Assembly (NCBI GenBank): GCA_963555705.1
Contig: OY743172.1
Location: 24,675,446-24,739,445, forward strand
Reading direction: 5' to 3'
Length of the DNA stretch: 64,000 nucleotides
From: Ligustrum vulgare
Lineage: Eukaryota > Streptophyta > Magnoliopsida > Lamiales > Oleaceae
Of this stretch, positions 1-9,631 are shown piece after piece. The position numbers and the translations under genes are program-made. A model generated the notes under the pieces. That model worked only from the letters and a program-made list of their open reading frames with translations. It was not told where the DNA came from and did no database searches. The stretch's first letter is position 1, and the number at the start of each line of letters is the position of its first letter.

Positions 1-214
1 AACAGGAGCTCAACTAAGTCAAAATACATTGCGGATCCGCTTACTAAATTCCTGGTTGTGAATGATACAGTTCAGAGTGGACACGTGTCAATAAGAGTAC
101 ATTGAGACAAACTCCATAATTGCGGATCCGCTTACTAAAGTATTACAATCCAAGGTCTTTCATGAGCACAATACTCATATGGGTGTTGTATTTCTTAAGG
201 ATATTTGGTTTTAG
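1..214 (+). pseudogene. C-terminus of Ty1/copia pol (RNase H tail), frameshifted
   Basis: This is the last part of a copia polyprotein entering from the left edge. The frame from base 1 reads NRSSTKSKYIADPLTKFLVV; a one-base shift near base 92 moves the reading to EYIETNSIIADPLTK and then to a stop at 212-214. The IADPLTK block and the following HMGV-like tail (NTHMGVVFLKDIW) are the usual end of plant copia RNase H. The ADPLTK block occurs twice, at 28-48 and 119-139, with identical 21-base DNA. The first copy sits where relatives normally have a short D-I before KFLVV, so it looks like a misplaced copy of the second. The frameshift makes the protein non-functional. Identification as copia is firm; the lineage within copia is not assigned. 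Confidence 0.85.
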
Positions 215-984
215 TGGGAGTTTGTATTTTGGGTGCATTAGACACATTTACTGTCCTTTTGGATACGGTTTAAAGTTAAAGTTATTTACAGCTGTATGGT
301 TTCAGGTTTATTATCTCTGAACTCGTTTGAGGATGATCTCACTAAAGTTGGACCAGTTGAAAATAGGCATGTTGAAGATCACATTACATGTAATTTCCAT
401 GCTACACATCCATACTTGATTCATGTCATTCAGTTATGTCGATATATGTGACCATTGATAGGTTTAGTTACGATTAATGTAGCGAAAGCCGTTTTCATCC
501 TATGTTGATATAATTGATGGACCGGATTGTTTGGGGATGCATTAGGTAATGATAGCAAAATTCTGAGTACTCATAAGGTTATGATTGATACCAGTGTTTA
601 GAAAATCGGACCGGCCGGTTCGACCGGGAATATTGGGAACCGGCCGGAAAATTCAACCGGGTAATCGGTTGAAAACCGGGAAAAAACCGACCGGTTCAAC
701 CGGTTTTCTTTTTTTTTTTGTTGTTTTAAGCTATTTTTGTGTATAATTTTATTTTCTAAATAAGTAAATATTAGTTTATTTGTAAAATAACTTGTTTTTT
801 AGAATTTTTGTGATTTTTTAATAATTTTTTATATTTTAATTGAAACCAGTTCGACCCCGGTTGGACCCGGTTGGACCTTTTGACCCTTGACCCGTTACCT
901 TTTTCGGTTCGAACCGGTTTCCGGTTTTCTAAACATTGATTAATACACAATTGTAAGGTTACACATATAGCGCAAGTGAGAGAT
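215..984 (+). other. 3' untranslated part of the copia element with polypurine tract
   Basis: Non-coding sequence between the pol stop and the LTR. It is interrupted by the CCGGTT-rich MITE at 595-935. It ends with a purine-rich stretch (971-984, GCAAGTGAGAGAT-like), placed directly before the LTR start TGTAAGG, as a polypurine tract for plus-strand priming should be. Confidence 0.6.
595..935. mobile_element. CCGGTT-rich inverted-repeat MITE
   Basis: The ends are inverted copies of TGTTTAGAAAAYCGGA. The flanking 150 bases on each side are full of CCGGTT/AACCGG words, and the centre is AT-rich. No clean TSD was found, so exact ends may be a few bases off. It lies inside the copia 3' UTR, so it is younger than that insertion. 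A diverged relative with the same words and the same TTTTCTAAAACATTG end lies at about 36500-36690. Confidence 0.6.
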
Positions 985-1435
985 TGTAAGGATTTTAATC
1001 AATCGTGTGGACTTATATGTGAATTATTGTGTATTGAATAAAAGACTATCAAATTTGATTAAGTCCATTTAAAGTGATCTAATAAGGATTTGGTATATTG
1101 GGCTTTAATGCATCTATTTAATATATGGGCTTTTATGTGTAGATATCAGACCATTACCTAATTCATGATGGGCCGAATTAGGTTAATTGGCAATTCAGTA
1201 TATAAAGTCGGTTATGGTCCCTGAATCGTACGTATTGTTCATTCTTTTTGACATCCCATCATCAGAGAGAAAATAAGGACTACGCATCGATTTAGAAGAT
1301 CCAAACACCGTAATCGATTATCATGAACCATATCTGATTAAGGTACGCTTCCGCTTCAGTTATTTAATTCTTGATAATTCAGCATGATGATTTTGGATCG
1401 TAGATAAACAATTATCTGTGATATATTTTCTAACA
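985..1435 (+). repeat. LTR of the left-edge copia element
   Basis: It begins TGTAAGG immediately after a purine-rich tract and ends in CTAACA at 1435; an alternative CTAACA end lies at 1454. A TATA box (GTATATAAAG, 1199-1207) sits centrally, as in a U3 promoter. The partner LTR is outside the window, so length and TSD cannot be confirmed. Confidence 0.6.
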
Positions 1436-4161
1436 AGACGAACTCTCTCTAACAGATGCCACACATGAAGAAGCGAGGATAGTGTTTTCAACCGTTTAGG
1501 AGGTCTAAGTCGTCAACCTCCAAAAATGGCCACTACCAAGACATAACCGCTGAAGCTTGGGGATACGGTGCTTCCACAGGACAAAGATCCAGAAACAAAT
1601 GAACTAGAAATGTTAAAACAAAGTAGCGGAAATGGAGTTGAAGGAAAAAAAAACACTCAAGAGTTCACCCAAAGTATGCATTCATGTTTCTCTTAGGACA
1701 TTTTGGTTAAGCTTTGTCACTCATAGTTGATGTAATTTTCGGGTAGAGTAATGCAGATGCGATTTTATATTTTTTCTCTTTTTCACTTAGGGTTCCGTCT
1801 CGATTTTCATCCATCATTTATAGTAAAGCCTCCCTCCAGTCTCCTAATGTTAGACTCATCGATCTTAGGCTTCATTGATTCTTCTTTCCTTGGGTGCCAG
1901 CTAAATTATTCGGTAACTCCTTCATAATTTCCAATCTTTCCTAATGACAAAGCCAATCTTGCAGAATCTGATGGAATAATCGAATTAGGACCTCCATTAA
2001 TTCACTTTCTTCATTTGTAGCCGAATTAGTGTTTGATTGTAGCATCTTCTTGTTGGTTGTTGGGCCCCGACCTTTGACCCATTAGCCTTTTATCATATTG
2101 GGCTTGATAAGGCTCGATAGTATTTTGGGCCCATTTTTCTACCAATTACAGTTGCTCCCTTTTTTGGTGTATCATTGATTTTTACTTTATAGATGAATCT
2201 TACATAGAATAGATAAAATCACATATGCATGAAAATCTTGGAATACTTATATAAATGGCTCCAAATTCTCACTTTCCTTTTCACTCTCATTCCAACACTT
2301 GCAAACTTTCTCTCTACTTGGTAAGTCCTCTTTCCCCTTTATGTTTTTATTACTTTTCAATTTTTCTTGCCTTAGCATATGTATATATTTTATGAGAATT
2401 AGTCCTAGACTTTTTAGGAAATGCATTTTTGGAATTGGGTCCTAGCGAGAGTTGAGACAAGAGTAGTGATGCCAGATGGGATCTCGTACTGTCTTTCGAT
2501 CCAGCTCGTCGGCGTGATTTGACAATGTTGATTCTCTATTTTTTTTTCGTGATGTTTTTCCTTTCATGGACCTCGTAGATATAAGATGTCTGGAAATAAT
2601 GACGTTCTCGAGTATGTGGAGATTGATGATGTATGTGAAGAAGTTGTTGAGCGCAACTTTACTTCCCATAGGGACATTGTTTCTCGACTAGGCAAGCAGT
2701 TTTAGTTCCCATCATGATTCCACAACACGCACCCTTAAGAGGGGCTTTTGTCTCAGACACGTTCCAGGAATTTGAACTCTTGACCTCATTATACATAAAA
2801 ATAGGTGCAACCATTAGAAGGGGAGATCAAGAGTGAATATAGGACAAAACTATATCAAAATTCATAGAATTTCATAATCAAAATCAAGAGAAGATCCAAG
2901 AACCATTTGAATATTAAGAAAAGATGATTTTTGAGCAATTGGAATTGAAGAATCAAGATCAAAATCCTTTATAAAATTGCTTTAATTCATATATTTTTCA
3001 GGTGATGTCTATGTCATTATCTTTATGTATGATTCTTCAATTATGTTTATTGGCCAATTTAGTTGTTAGGACGAAACAATATAACTATTTAATCTCAGCT
3101 TCGCTTTAATTCATTATTTTGTATTTTTTTTATATTAAATTAATTGTGAATTGAGCGAGTTGATTTGTTTTCACGAATTTCTTCACCAGAGTTAATTTTG
3201 TGACACTAGTTGCACGTTAATTAAAAATGTTGCACATTGAACCCTCCCTAGTGTCTTTCATGAATTATTTGTTGTTTAACAAATTGCAATCTTAATTTAT
3301 GTGATTTTCTTATTTGATTAAATATTTTTCTTATTAAATTGTTAATTGAGAAATTATAATTTAACATGGAAAGGTTGATTTACTAGATCTTGAGAAAGAC
3401 GGAGAGTTAATACTTCAAATTGAATAATTAGAGCAACAACAAAAGATTGATTCCAAAATATGAATTGAGCATTGGTATGATTAACTAGTGAAATTGAGCC
3501 CTAACTTCGAACTTTTTCGATACTCGATATGTTGGTTTATAACCACAAACTTCATCACGTCTCATTTCTTCTTCACTTTATAGGCTATGTTAGATAACAA
3601 TGTAGTAATTATAAAATAATTTATTCATATTTTTGATGTAAAATGTACTATTGTAAAGTAGAGGAAAAAAAAGCGTGTAATTAAAAAGTAATATGAAAAA
3701 TTGTACTGTTTATAAATTAATTTATAAATTGTAATTTCAATTACTAGAAACACTTTTTTCTCTATTTTCCTACAATGTTCTCCAGTTGAGCACGATCTAC
3801 TTCCCAAATAGGTCACAATAATCATAATTTTTCATACCAAAATAGTGAAAATACTACCACCATTAACGGATACCAGAATATCGAAAACTAACAATAATTT
3901 TATTTTATAAAAGAAAACAACTGTTTGATAGTACCAATAATCCCTCAACCTCTCTTACCTTGAAATGGCAACTCACCTAACAAGGAGCAAGAGAGAACAA
4001 CGGGTAAGAAATGTGCGATTGCATTAGACAAACACGACTTGAAAAGCTTTCAAAAGATCCAAAACAGCCAGTTTTGATAATTACGACATCAATATAGCAA
4101 GCGATATTGAATTGCTTTGCATTATAGCTAATAAGCTAGAAGCATAAACTCAAGCAAATGT
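1436..4161. other. No convincing gene; one promoter-like patch and the ferredoxin 3' flank
   Basis: AT-rich sequence without a recognisable gene. A promoter-like patch has a TATA box (ACTTATATAAATGG, about 2246-2259), a pyrimidine-rich leader and a good donor (TTGGTAAGT, about 2319). About 270 bases on is a 39-codon frame (2586-2705, starting MSGNNDVLEYVEIDDV). It could be the start of a dead gene or a retroelement leader; I do not recognise it. Bases from about 3960 to 4161 are the likely ferredoxin 3' UTR on the minus strand. Confidence 0.4.
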
Positions 4162-4620
4162 TCAGTAAAGATCGCTCTCCTTGCAAGTGTGAATCACACA
4201 ATCTGAAGTCGGGTAGGAGATGCAAGTCAGCAAGTAACCTTCCTTCATTTGGTTATCATCGAGAAAAGATCCATCCGACTGGTCAACAGAACCTGAAACC
4301 AATTTCCCGGCACAGGTTGAGCATGCGCCAGCCCTGCACGAGTATGGCAACTCAATTCCTGCATCCTCAGCCGAATCGAGGATGTAACAATCATCAGAAG
4401 CATCAAATTCGTTTTCAGTGCCATCTGGTCCAATCAACTTGACCTTGTAAACAGCCATGGCATATGCTCTGAAACCCGACTTAGATTTCAGGCCAAAGGT
4501 TTTGGAGATGCTCTTTACGGATCCTAAAGAGGATGGGCTCCTCACAATGGCACTTGTACTTCTAGCTTGTGGTGGTGCACTTCTGAGCATGCAGCTGTTG
4601 GGAAGGCTTGCAGTTGCCAT
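4162..4620 (-). CDS. Plastid [2Fe-2S] ferredoxin, Fd3/root-type, precursor
   Basis: A 152-residue precursor of a plant-type ferredoxin, the soluble one-electron carrier of plastids that passes electrons between ferredoxin-NADP reductase, or photosystem I in leaf types, and enzymes such as nitrite and sulfite reductase. Residues 1 to about 54 are a transit peptide (rich in Ser, Ala, Arg and Lys, almost no acidic residues). The mature part begins near AVYKVKL. The cluster ligands are Cys95, Cys100, Cys103 and Cys133 (CRAGACSTC, then LTC), with normal spacing C-x4-C-x2-C-x29-C. Features such as [18 protein letters not shown] and the CVIHT end resemble Arabidopsis Fd3, the non-photosynthetic type, rather than leaf ferredoxins; that assignment is from memory. 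Extra cysteines occur at 78, 141 and 146; Cys146 replaces the His usually seen in HTHKE. The coding part is a single exon, length is normal and no damage is seen. ATG 4620 is the only sensible start, just after a splice acceptor. Confidence 0.96.
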   Translation of the reverse strand: MATASLPNSCMLRSAPPQARSTSAIVRSPSSLGSVKSISKTFGLKSKSGFRAYAMAVYKVKLIGPDGTENEFDASDDCYILDSAEDAGIELPYSCRAGACSTCAGKLVSGSVDQSDGSFLDDNQMKEGYLLTCISYPTSDCVIHTCKESDLY

Positions 4621-4626
4621 TTTTAC

Positions 4627-6191
4627 CTAATACAAGCAAATTCAGAAGTTTGTTAATTAGTCTCTCAAAATTAAAAATTAATTCTCAGAATGTAATGGTT
4701 AAGACAGTAATACAAACAAATGGGAACACAGTTCAAGTGTATATATTTCATTCAATATGGTAGATAACATTTTAATGCAATGTTTTTCCCGTCAGTTCTG
4801 GTAACGGAAGTAGTGTGAAATATCAATTCCAATCCCACATATTAAGTAAAACACCAATTCATTAAAAATTTATAGAACAAGGATAGCAACTGTGTTGAAA
4901 GTAACACTTGAATCGTATTTACTTCCAGTTTCTGAGATCTACGAGGTCAAGCAAGAAATTTACCAAGTCATAATACCATGAAAAACAGCAGTGCAGGATC
5001 ATGAAGATGAATACTACAATTTCGGTTGCTTTTTATTTGATATAGTCTTATTATGCCCTTTTTTGAAAGTGATTTTTTGAAAATCAATTTCCCTCCCTCA
5101 TGTTCATCCACACATTCTCAAAAAAAAAACTAAAGAAGATAATAGTAAAATCATTTTCATGTTTCCTGTTACTTTTCCTAATTTTCAACCACAAATTCTC
5201 CAAAAAGAATCACTCTTCAGTCTTCATATAATCACTTTCAGACAAGCACTATATATATGCCCCGTAGCTTTGATAAAAAAGTGACATTCGCCATTCTTTT
5301 TCCATAGCAATAGGGCAATAGATGTCCGGAGCATTATGAGAAGAGACGAGCGAGTGGCTCTATGCTCTTCACTCGAGGCCCCGTTTTATAGTTCTTAGAA
5401 CATCAGTTTGAACTTGTTAGTAGCTGAAGATATCAAGAACCTATTACTAGAGATTAAACAGAATCATGCAACACTGATGGTTTCACACCACAAAAAATGC
5501 ACGCTAAACATTTCTCCGCAAATTCTGATGTTAAGACAACAAACTTGTATTGATATATTTTTCGGTTATTTTAAAACATCTTTAACGTTCAAAATCATAT
5601 ACCAAGAAATCTTCAACCGGTGAATGTTGATTAAATAAATTGTGCTAAATGTAACTTTTACTTTTCTAAGCTCGATAATTTGTGCTTCCTCTCATTGAAA
5701 GCAAATAAAGCACATCCTTTCAGCTCTGTAGTTAATAAGTAAGTTTAAAAATTAATTCCATTAACAAGTTAATTAAAGTAGTAAAAATAAATTTTACTTT
5801 TCCTGAGGTTGGTGAATTAAGCTTTTACTCTCACTGGAAGCAGAAAACTTTCGGAGGTTTTCAAACAAACAAATCATGTTCAGAAACATAAGAGATCCCA
5901 GCAACCCACCATAGATTCATAACCAAAACTCGAGATTCACAGATTCCCGTTTATAATTTTTTTTATTAGAATATAGAATCAACAGAACGGGAAAATAGAG
6001 AGAAAAAAAAGAAACCGAAAACAAAAATCTAAACAGTAACATATACATCATCAGAATCCAGAACAATCAATAATAAAACCAATAAACGAAGAATAGAAAA
6101 GTTAATAAATACATCGTCAAAAACCACGGACAGCCAATAAAATCTGCAGAAATTAAAGAAACAAAAGCAAGAGTGACAAATAAAACCTTAC
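4627..6191 (-). other. Predicted 5'-UTR intron of the ferredoxin gene
   Basis: On the minus strand a good acceptor (TATTAG, cut at 4627/4626) lies seven bases before the ATG. A strong donor (CTGTAAGG) begins at 6191. The 1.56 kb between has no open frame of note and is T-rich on the minus strand, as plant introns are. A leader intron would fit enhanced or tissue-specific expression, but this is a prediction without transcript evidence. Confidence 0.6.
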
Positions 6192-6330
6192 AGAAATTTT
6201 CTTCTCTTGATTTGTTTGAAGAAGATCTGATAAATCAGCGACGAGAGCGAAGGAATTGGATCTTTTAATGAGTTAAAAGTAAAATAAAAAAATTGATCAA
6301 TATTTATGTAGAAAAGGTAAAAAGGATGGC
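6192..6330 (-). promoter_or_regulatory. Ferredoxin non-coding first exon and core promoter (predicted)
   Basis: Minus-strand sequence upstream of the predicted donor is a CT/GA-rich leader, preceded by a TATA-like CATAAATATT at about 6300-6309. That would place transcription start near 6270. The exact start is a guess. Confidence 0.35.
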
Positions 6331-6610
6331 TCTTGAGATTATCGAGAGCCGTATTCCCCACATTCGACAGCGCGAAGCCAACTTTTGCAATAATTGAATA
6401 TAGTTCATAGAAGTGTGGTACCTGAAGGCCTAAACCTAACTGCTGCCTGCCGTTCTCGAGTTTCGCTTTCTTTTGTTTCCGTTCGGCAGCTGCCTCTGTT
6501 TCGATCCTTTTTTGGGATTAAATTCAGTTTTTTACACGTTTTTTTTAAATAGATGAACGGTTAAAAAGTGAAGAGAGAAAATATTTAGGATTAGAGATTG
6601 ATTTGATAAA

Positions 6611-6738
6611 GGGTAATTATATTACCACCACAAAATTTATTTACTACACCACATTATAATCACACCACAATTAAAATATATTTTCAATAAATACACCACA
6701 TCAAATTTACAATAATACTCCTAATCCTATAAAAACTT

Positions 6739-6793
<55 letters not shown>

Positions 6794-7766
6794 GGTGTAC
6801 TCATCATCCCAAATTCCCAATATTTCTTCCATTTTTTCTCATCATTGCCACTCATTGTTTCCTTAATTACAATTAATTAGGTTCAAATTTTCATGTTACA
6901 CATTTTTTAATTGATGTTTGATGGATAATTGAAATAATAAGATATTCAATTTCATATAAACATAGTAGGTGGTTGGCTTCTAAATACTTTATATACATTT
7001 TTAAAAAAAAAATACTAGATGCAATTGGAATCACTATTTTTATTTTTTTATTTTTTTTTAATACTAGATGCAATCATGCAACTGAAAACACGATAGGTGA
7101 AATGCAGTATGAACACGCAAATATATGTAATTAAAAAATCATAGAATTCAAAAATCGAATATAAAATTTAATTGAAAATCAAATATAATTAAATAACTAA
7201 AATCCTGGGTGACATTAAAATATACGAAACCTTGAATAATAAAAATATTTCACTAACCTAAAGTCCTAAACTTTAATTTATGTTAATGTTTGCATGATGT
7301 TATTATTTGAAAACTCATATGAAATTATTGTATTAACATATATTCTAATTAACTTGGTATTGAAAAGCAAAAATATAAAATAACAAGATGAACAAGATGA
7401 TTTAGAAAAATAAACATAAAGAAGATAAGAGAATATTTGAAAGATGTGATGTATATAAAAATTATTTTTAGTGAGATAATATTAAAAGAATATGTATGTA
7501 ATTTTATTTATGTCTATTTTTATAAATAAAGAAAATATTTTAAATTGTGGTGTAAAATATAAATTTTGTAGTGGCAATATAGTCACCATAAATATAAAGA
7601 AGAAAATAAAATAAATTTATTTGAAAGATTGTGGTATATTTAAAAATAGTGAGAGAAAAATAAAAGGATATTTTTGTAATTTCTTTTATGTCTATTTTAG
7701 TCAATAAAGAAATCACTTTAAAATGTGGTGTAAGAATTAAGTTTTGTGGTGGCAATATAGTCACTC
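6611..7766. mobile_element. Mutator-type MITE with 9-bp TSD
   Basis: Flanked by the perfect 9-base direct repeat TTTGATAAA (6602-6610 and 7767-7775), the TSD length of Mutator-like elements. The terminal inverted repeats begin GRGTRAYTATATTRCCACCAC and continue through ACACCACA-type sequence. A second, inner copy of the right end lies at about 7540-7590, so the right arm is duplicated. It holds a (TA)n run (6741-6787) and no transposase. It lies about 340 bases upstream of the predicted ferredoxin start. Confidence 0.8.
6741..6787. repeat. (TA)n microsatellite
   Basis: An uninterrupted AT dinucleotide run of about 46 bases inside the Mutator-type MITE. Confidence 0.95.
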
Positions 7767-7890
7767 TTTGATAAATTGTGTAGTTCAAAAATTGGTTTAA
7801 AAATAAAAAACAATGACTTATCCGAACAGAGGAAGCCTACATTGACTTATATGAAAATGGAAATGGAATTAGAATTAGAATTTTGATTAA

Positions 7891-7990
7891 TGAGACATTA
7901 TGACATTCTGATGTGTCAACACGATATTGGTTGATGTCAAAATAGGCTACCAATCAATATCATTTTGACACATCGGAATATCACTTAATA
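7891..7990. repeat. Fold-back repeat 1
   Basis: Two arms of about 32 bases (GACATTCTGATGTGTCAA... and its inverted partner ending near 7984) match with about six mismatches around a short AATAGGCTAC-like loop. Confidence 0.6.
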
Positions 7991-8060
7991 ATATTTCAAA
8001 ATAATGTCCTCTAGAATTTTTGCTATTCATTTTGAGTAATTATGGGGAGATTTTTTAATT

Positions 8061-8184
8061 GACATTTTTAAGTGATATTGTGATATGGCGCACATACATT
8101 GGATGATGAAAATGTAAGTGATTGGATAGTTATTTACACAATTCAATGTATGTCCGATATGTCACAATGTCACTTGAAAATATC
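8061..8184. repeat. Fold-back repeat 2
   Basis: Arms of about 44 bases (8061-8104 and 8141-8184), containing AAGTGATATTGTGATATGG and the inverted equivalent, match with about nine mismatches around a 36-base loop. A half copy of the same arm lies at about 8800-8850, so this is a small dispersed family. Confidence 0.65.
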
Positions 8185-8395
8185 AATTTAAAATATCTAC
8201 CTAAAATTTTCATTCATTTTGTAAACTTATTTAGCATTTGTTAAATTGTTTATTATTTATGATTTTGAGGTAAAAATAGTTGTTGAATATTGGAGAGAGA
8301 AAATGTATATGATTAAAAAGTTGTTCTAGAAATTGTGTATTTTATAAAATGATTTATGAATCAATTTATTTTGTTTGCCAAACATATGTTAAATT

Positions 8396-8566
8396 CTTCC
8401 TCCATCTCAATTATATAGGTTGATTTGACTTTTCACGTAGATTAAGAAAATATATTTTAAAAAAAAGTTGAGCCACAACCTTGACGGCCCCCAATAATGA
8501 AACAAGTCAATATAATTGAGACAAGAGAAAAATGAAAGACAGCATATATAATTGAGACGGAGGGAG
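8396..8566. mobile_element. Stowaway-like (Tc1/mariner) MITE
   Basis: The right end reads ATAATTGAGACGGAGGGAG followed by TA; the left end is the inverted CTTCCTCCATCTCAATTATA. The CTCCCTCCGT-type terminus and a size of about 171 bases are typical of Stowaway MITEs. The left TA flank is not clear. Confidence 0.7.
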
Positions 8567-9631
8567 TAACACATTTTAAAAAAAAAAAAAATTACACCAA
8601 TTTTTTTAAACCACTTTTTAACTATAGTAAAAAACAATAAGACCGTGTTTGATTAGTCTACAATTTCCTAAAAATGTCAAATTATGAAAAATATTTTTCA
8701 CTTTTGCATTTGTTTGATTTTTTATTTTTGTTTGATTTTTTATTGAAAATTTTGACTTGGAAAATATTTTTTTAGTACAATCAATTCAAACACTAATTGA
8801 CATTTTTAAATAATATTATGACATGACGCACATATATTGAATGTTGAAAAAGTAAGTACAGGGGAGTTGCTGCGTACGAAGTCTCTCACTATTTTTTCAT
8901 TTTTTTCCTCCATTTATTTGTCTTGATTTTATCCATCATGTGTTTATTTGGCACGTGGAATGTGTATATATAGAGAGAGCAAATTTGATTATTTCTATTG
9001 GTGGCATGGCATGACATTGCGTCTCTTAGAATGAAATGAGTTTCAACTTCTTCATATTCAAAAGCTTCATGATCAGCAAGTTTCAAGAGAAAATCTATGT
9101 TGGTTGGTAAACTAGCAACCTGTAAAATATTAAACTATTATTCAGATCTAATTAGAGTAATATAGTGGTTGAAACTAATTAGAGGAGTTGGAAATAGTGA
9201 CATTGTTTGGGATTAACAGGACCTGCCAATCAAAACTATTAATTTTCAATCATAATAAAAATCTTTACTTTTCATTTGTCAACCATTATCGTTTTCCTAA
9301 CCATCATTAGAATTGAATTTATCTTGTCAAACCCAGCACATATTTCTCATAAGTTAATCTTCAGTCAAACACATCATTAGGCAAATTTATTGCTCAACAT
9401 CTCCATTGATCTGCACACGATGGTGAATGCTTTCAACCCAAGTTTTGCAAGCCTGGATAAAGATCTTGAAGCTTTGATTACTAACAACCAAATGCAGCTA
9501 CTTTTTGGCCTCAATCTCAGTCGACGCTTGGTCTCCAATCTTGTCTAGTCTAACCATTGTAACTTTTGAATAAAGAGGTTCAACACCATATCAAAGTAGG
9601 CGGGGATCTGAGTTAAGTCTTGTACTATGCA
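8567..9631. other. No clear gene; one small exon-like frame
   Basis: Mostly AT-rich spacer. A 42-codon plus-strand frame at 9420-9548 (MVNAFNPSFASLDKDLEALI...) has gene-like composition but no flanking splice signals I can defend and no family I recognise. Confidence 0.3.
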
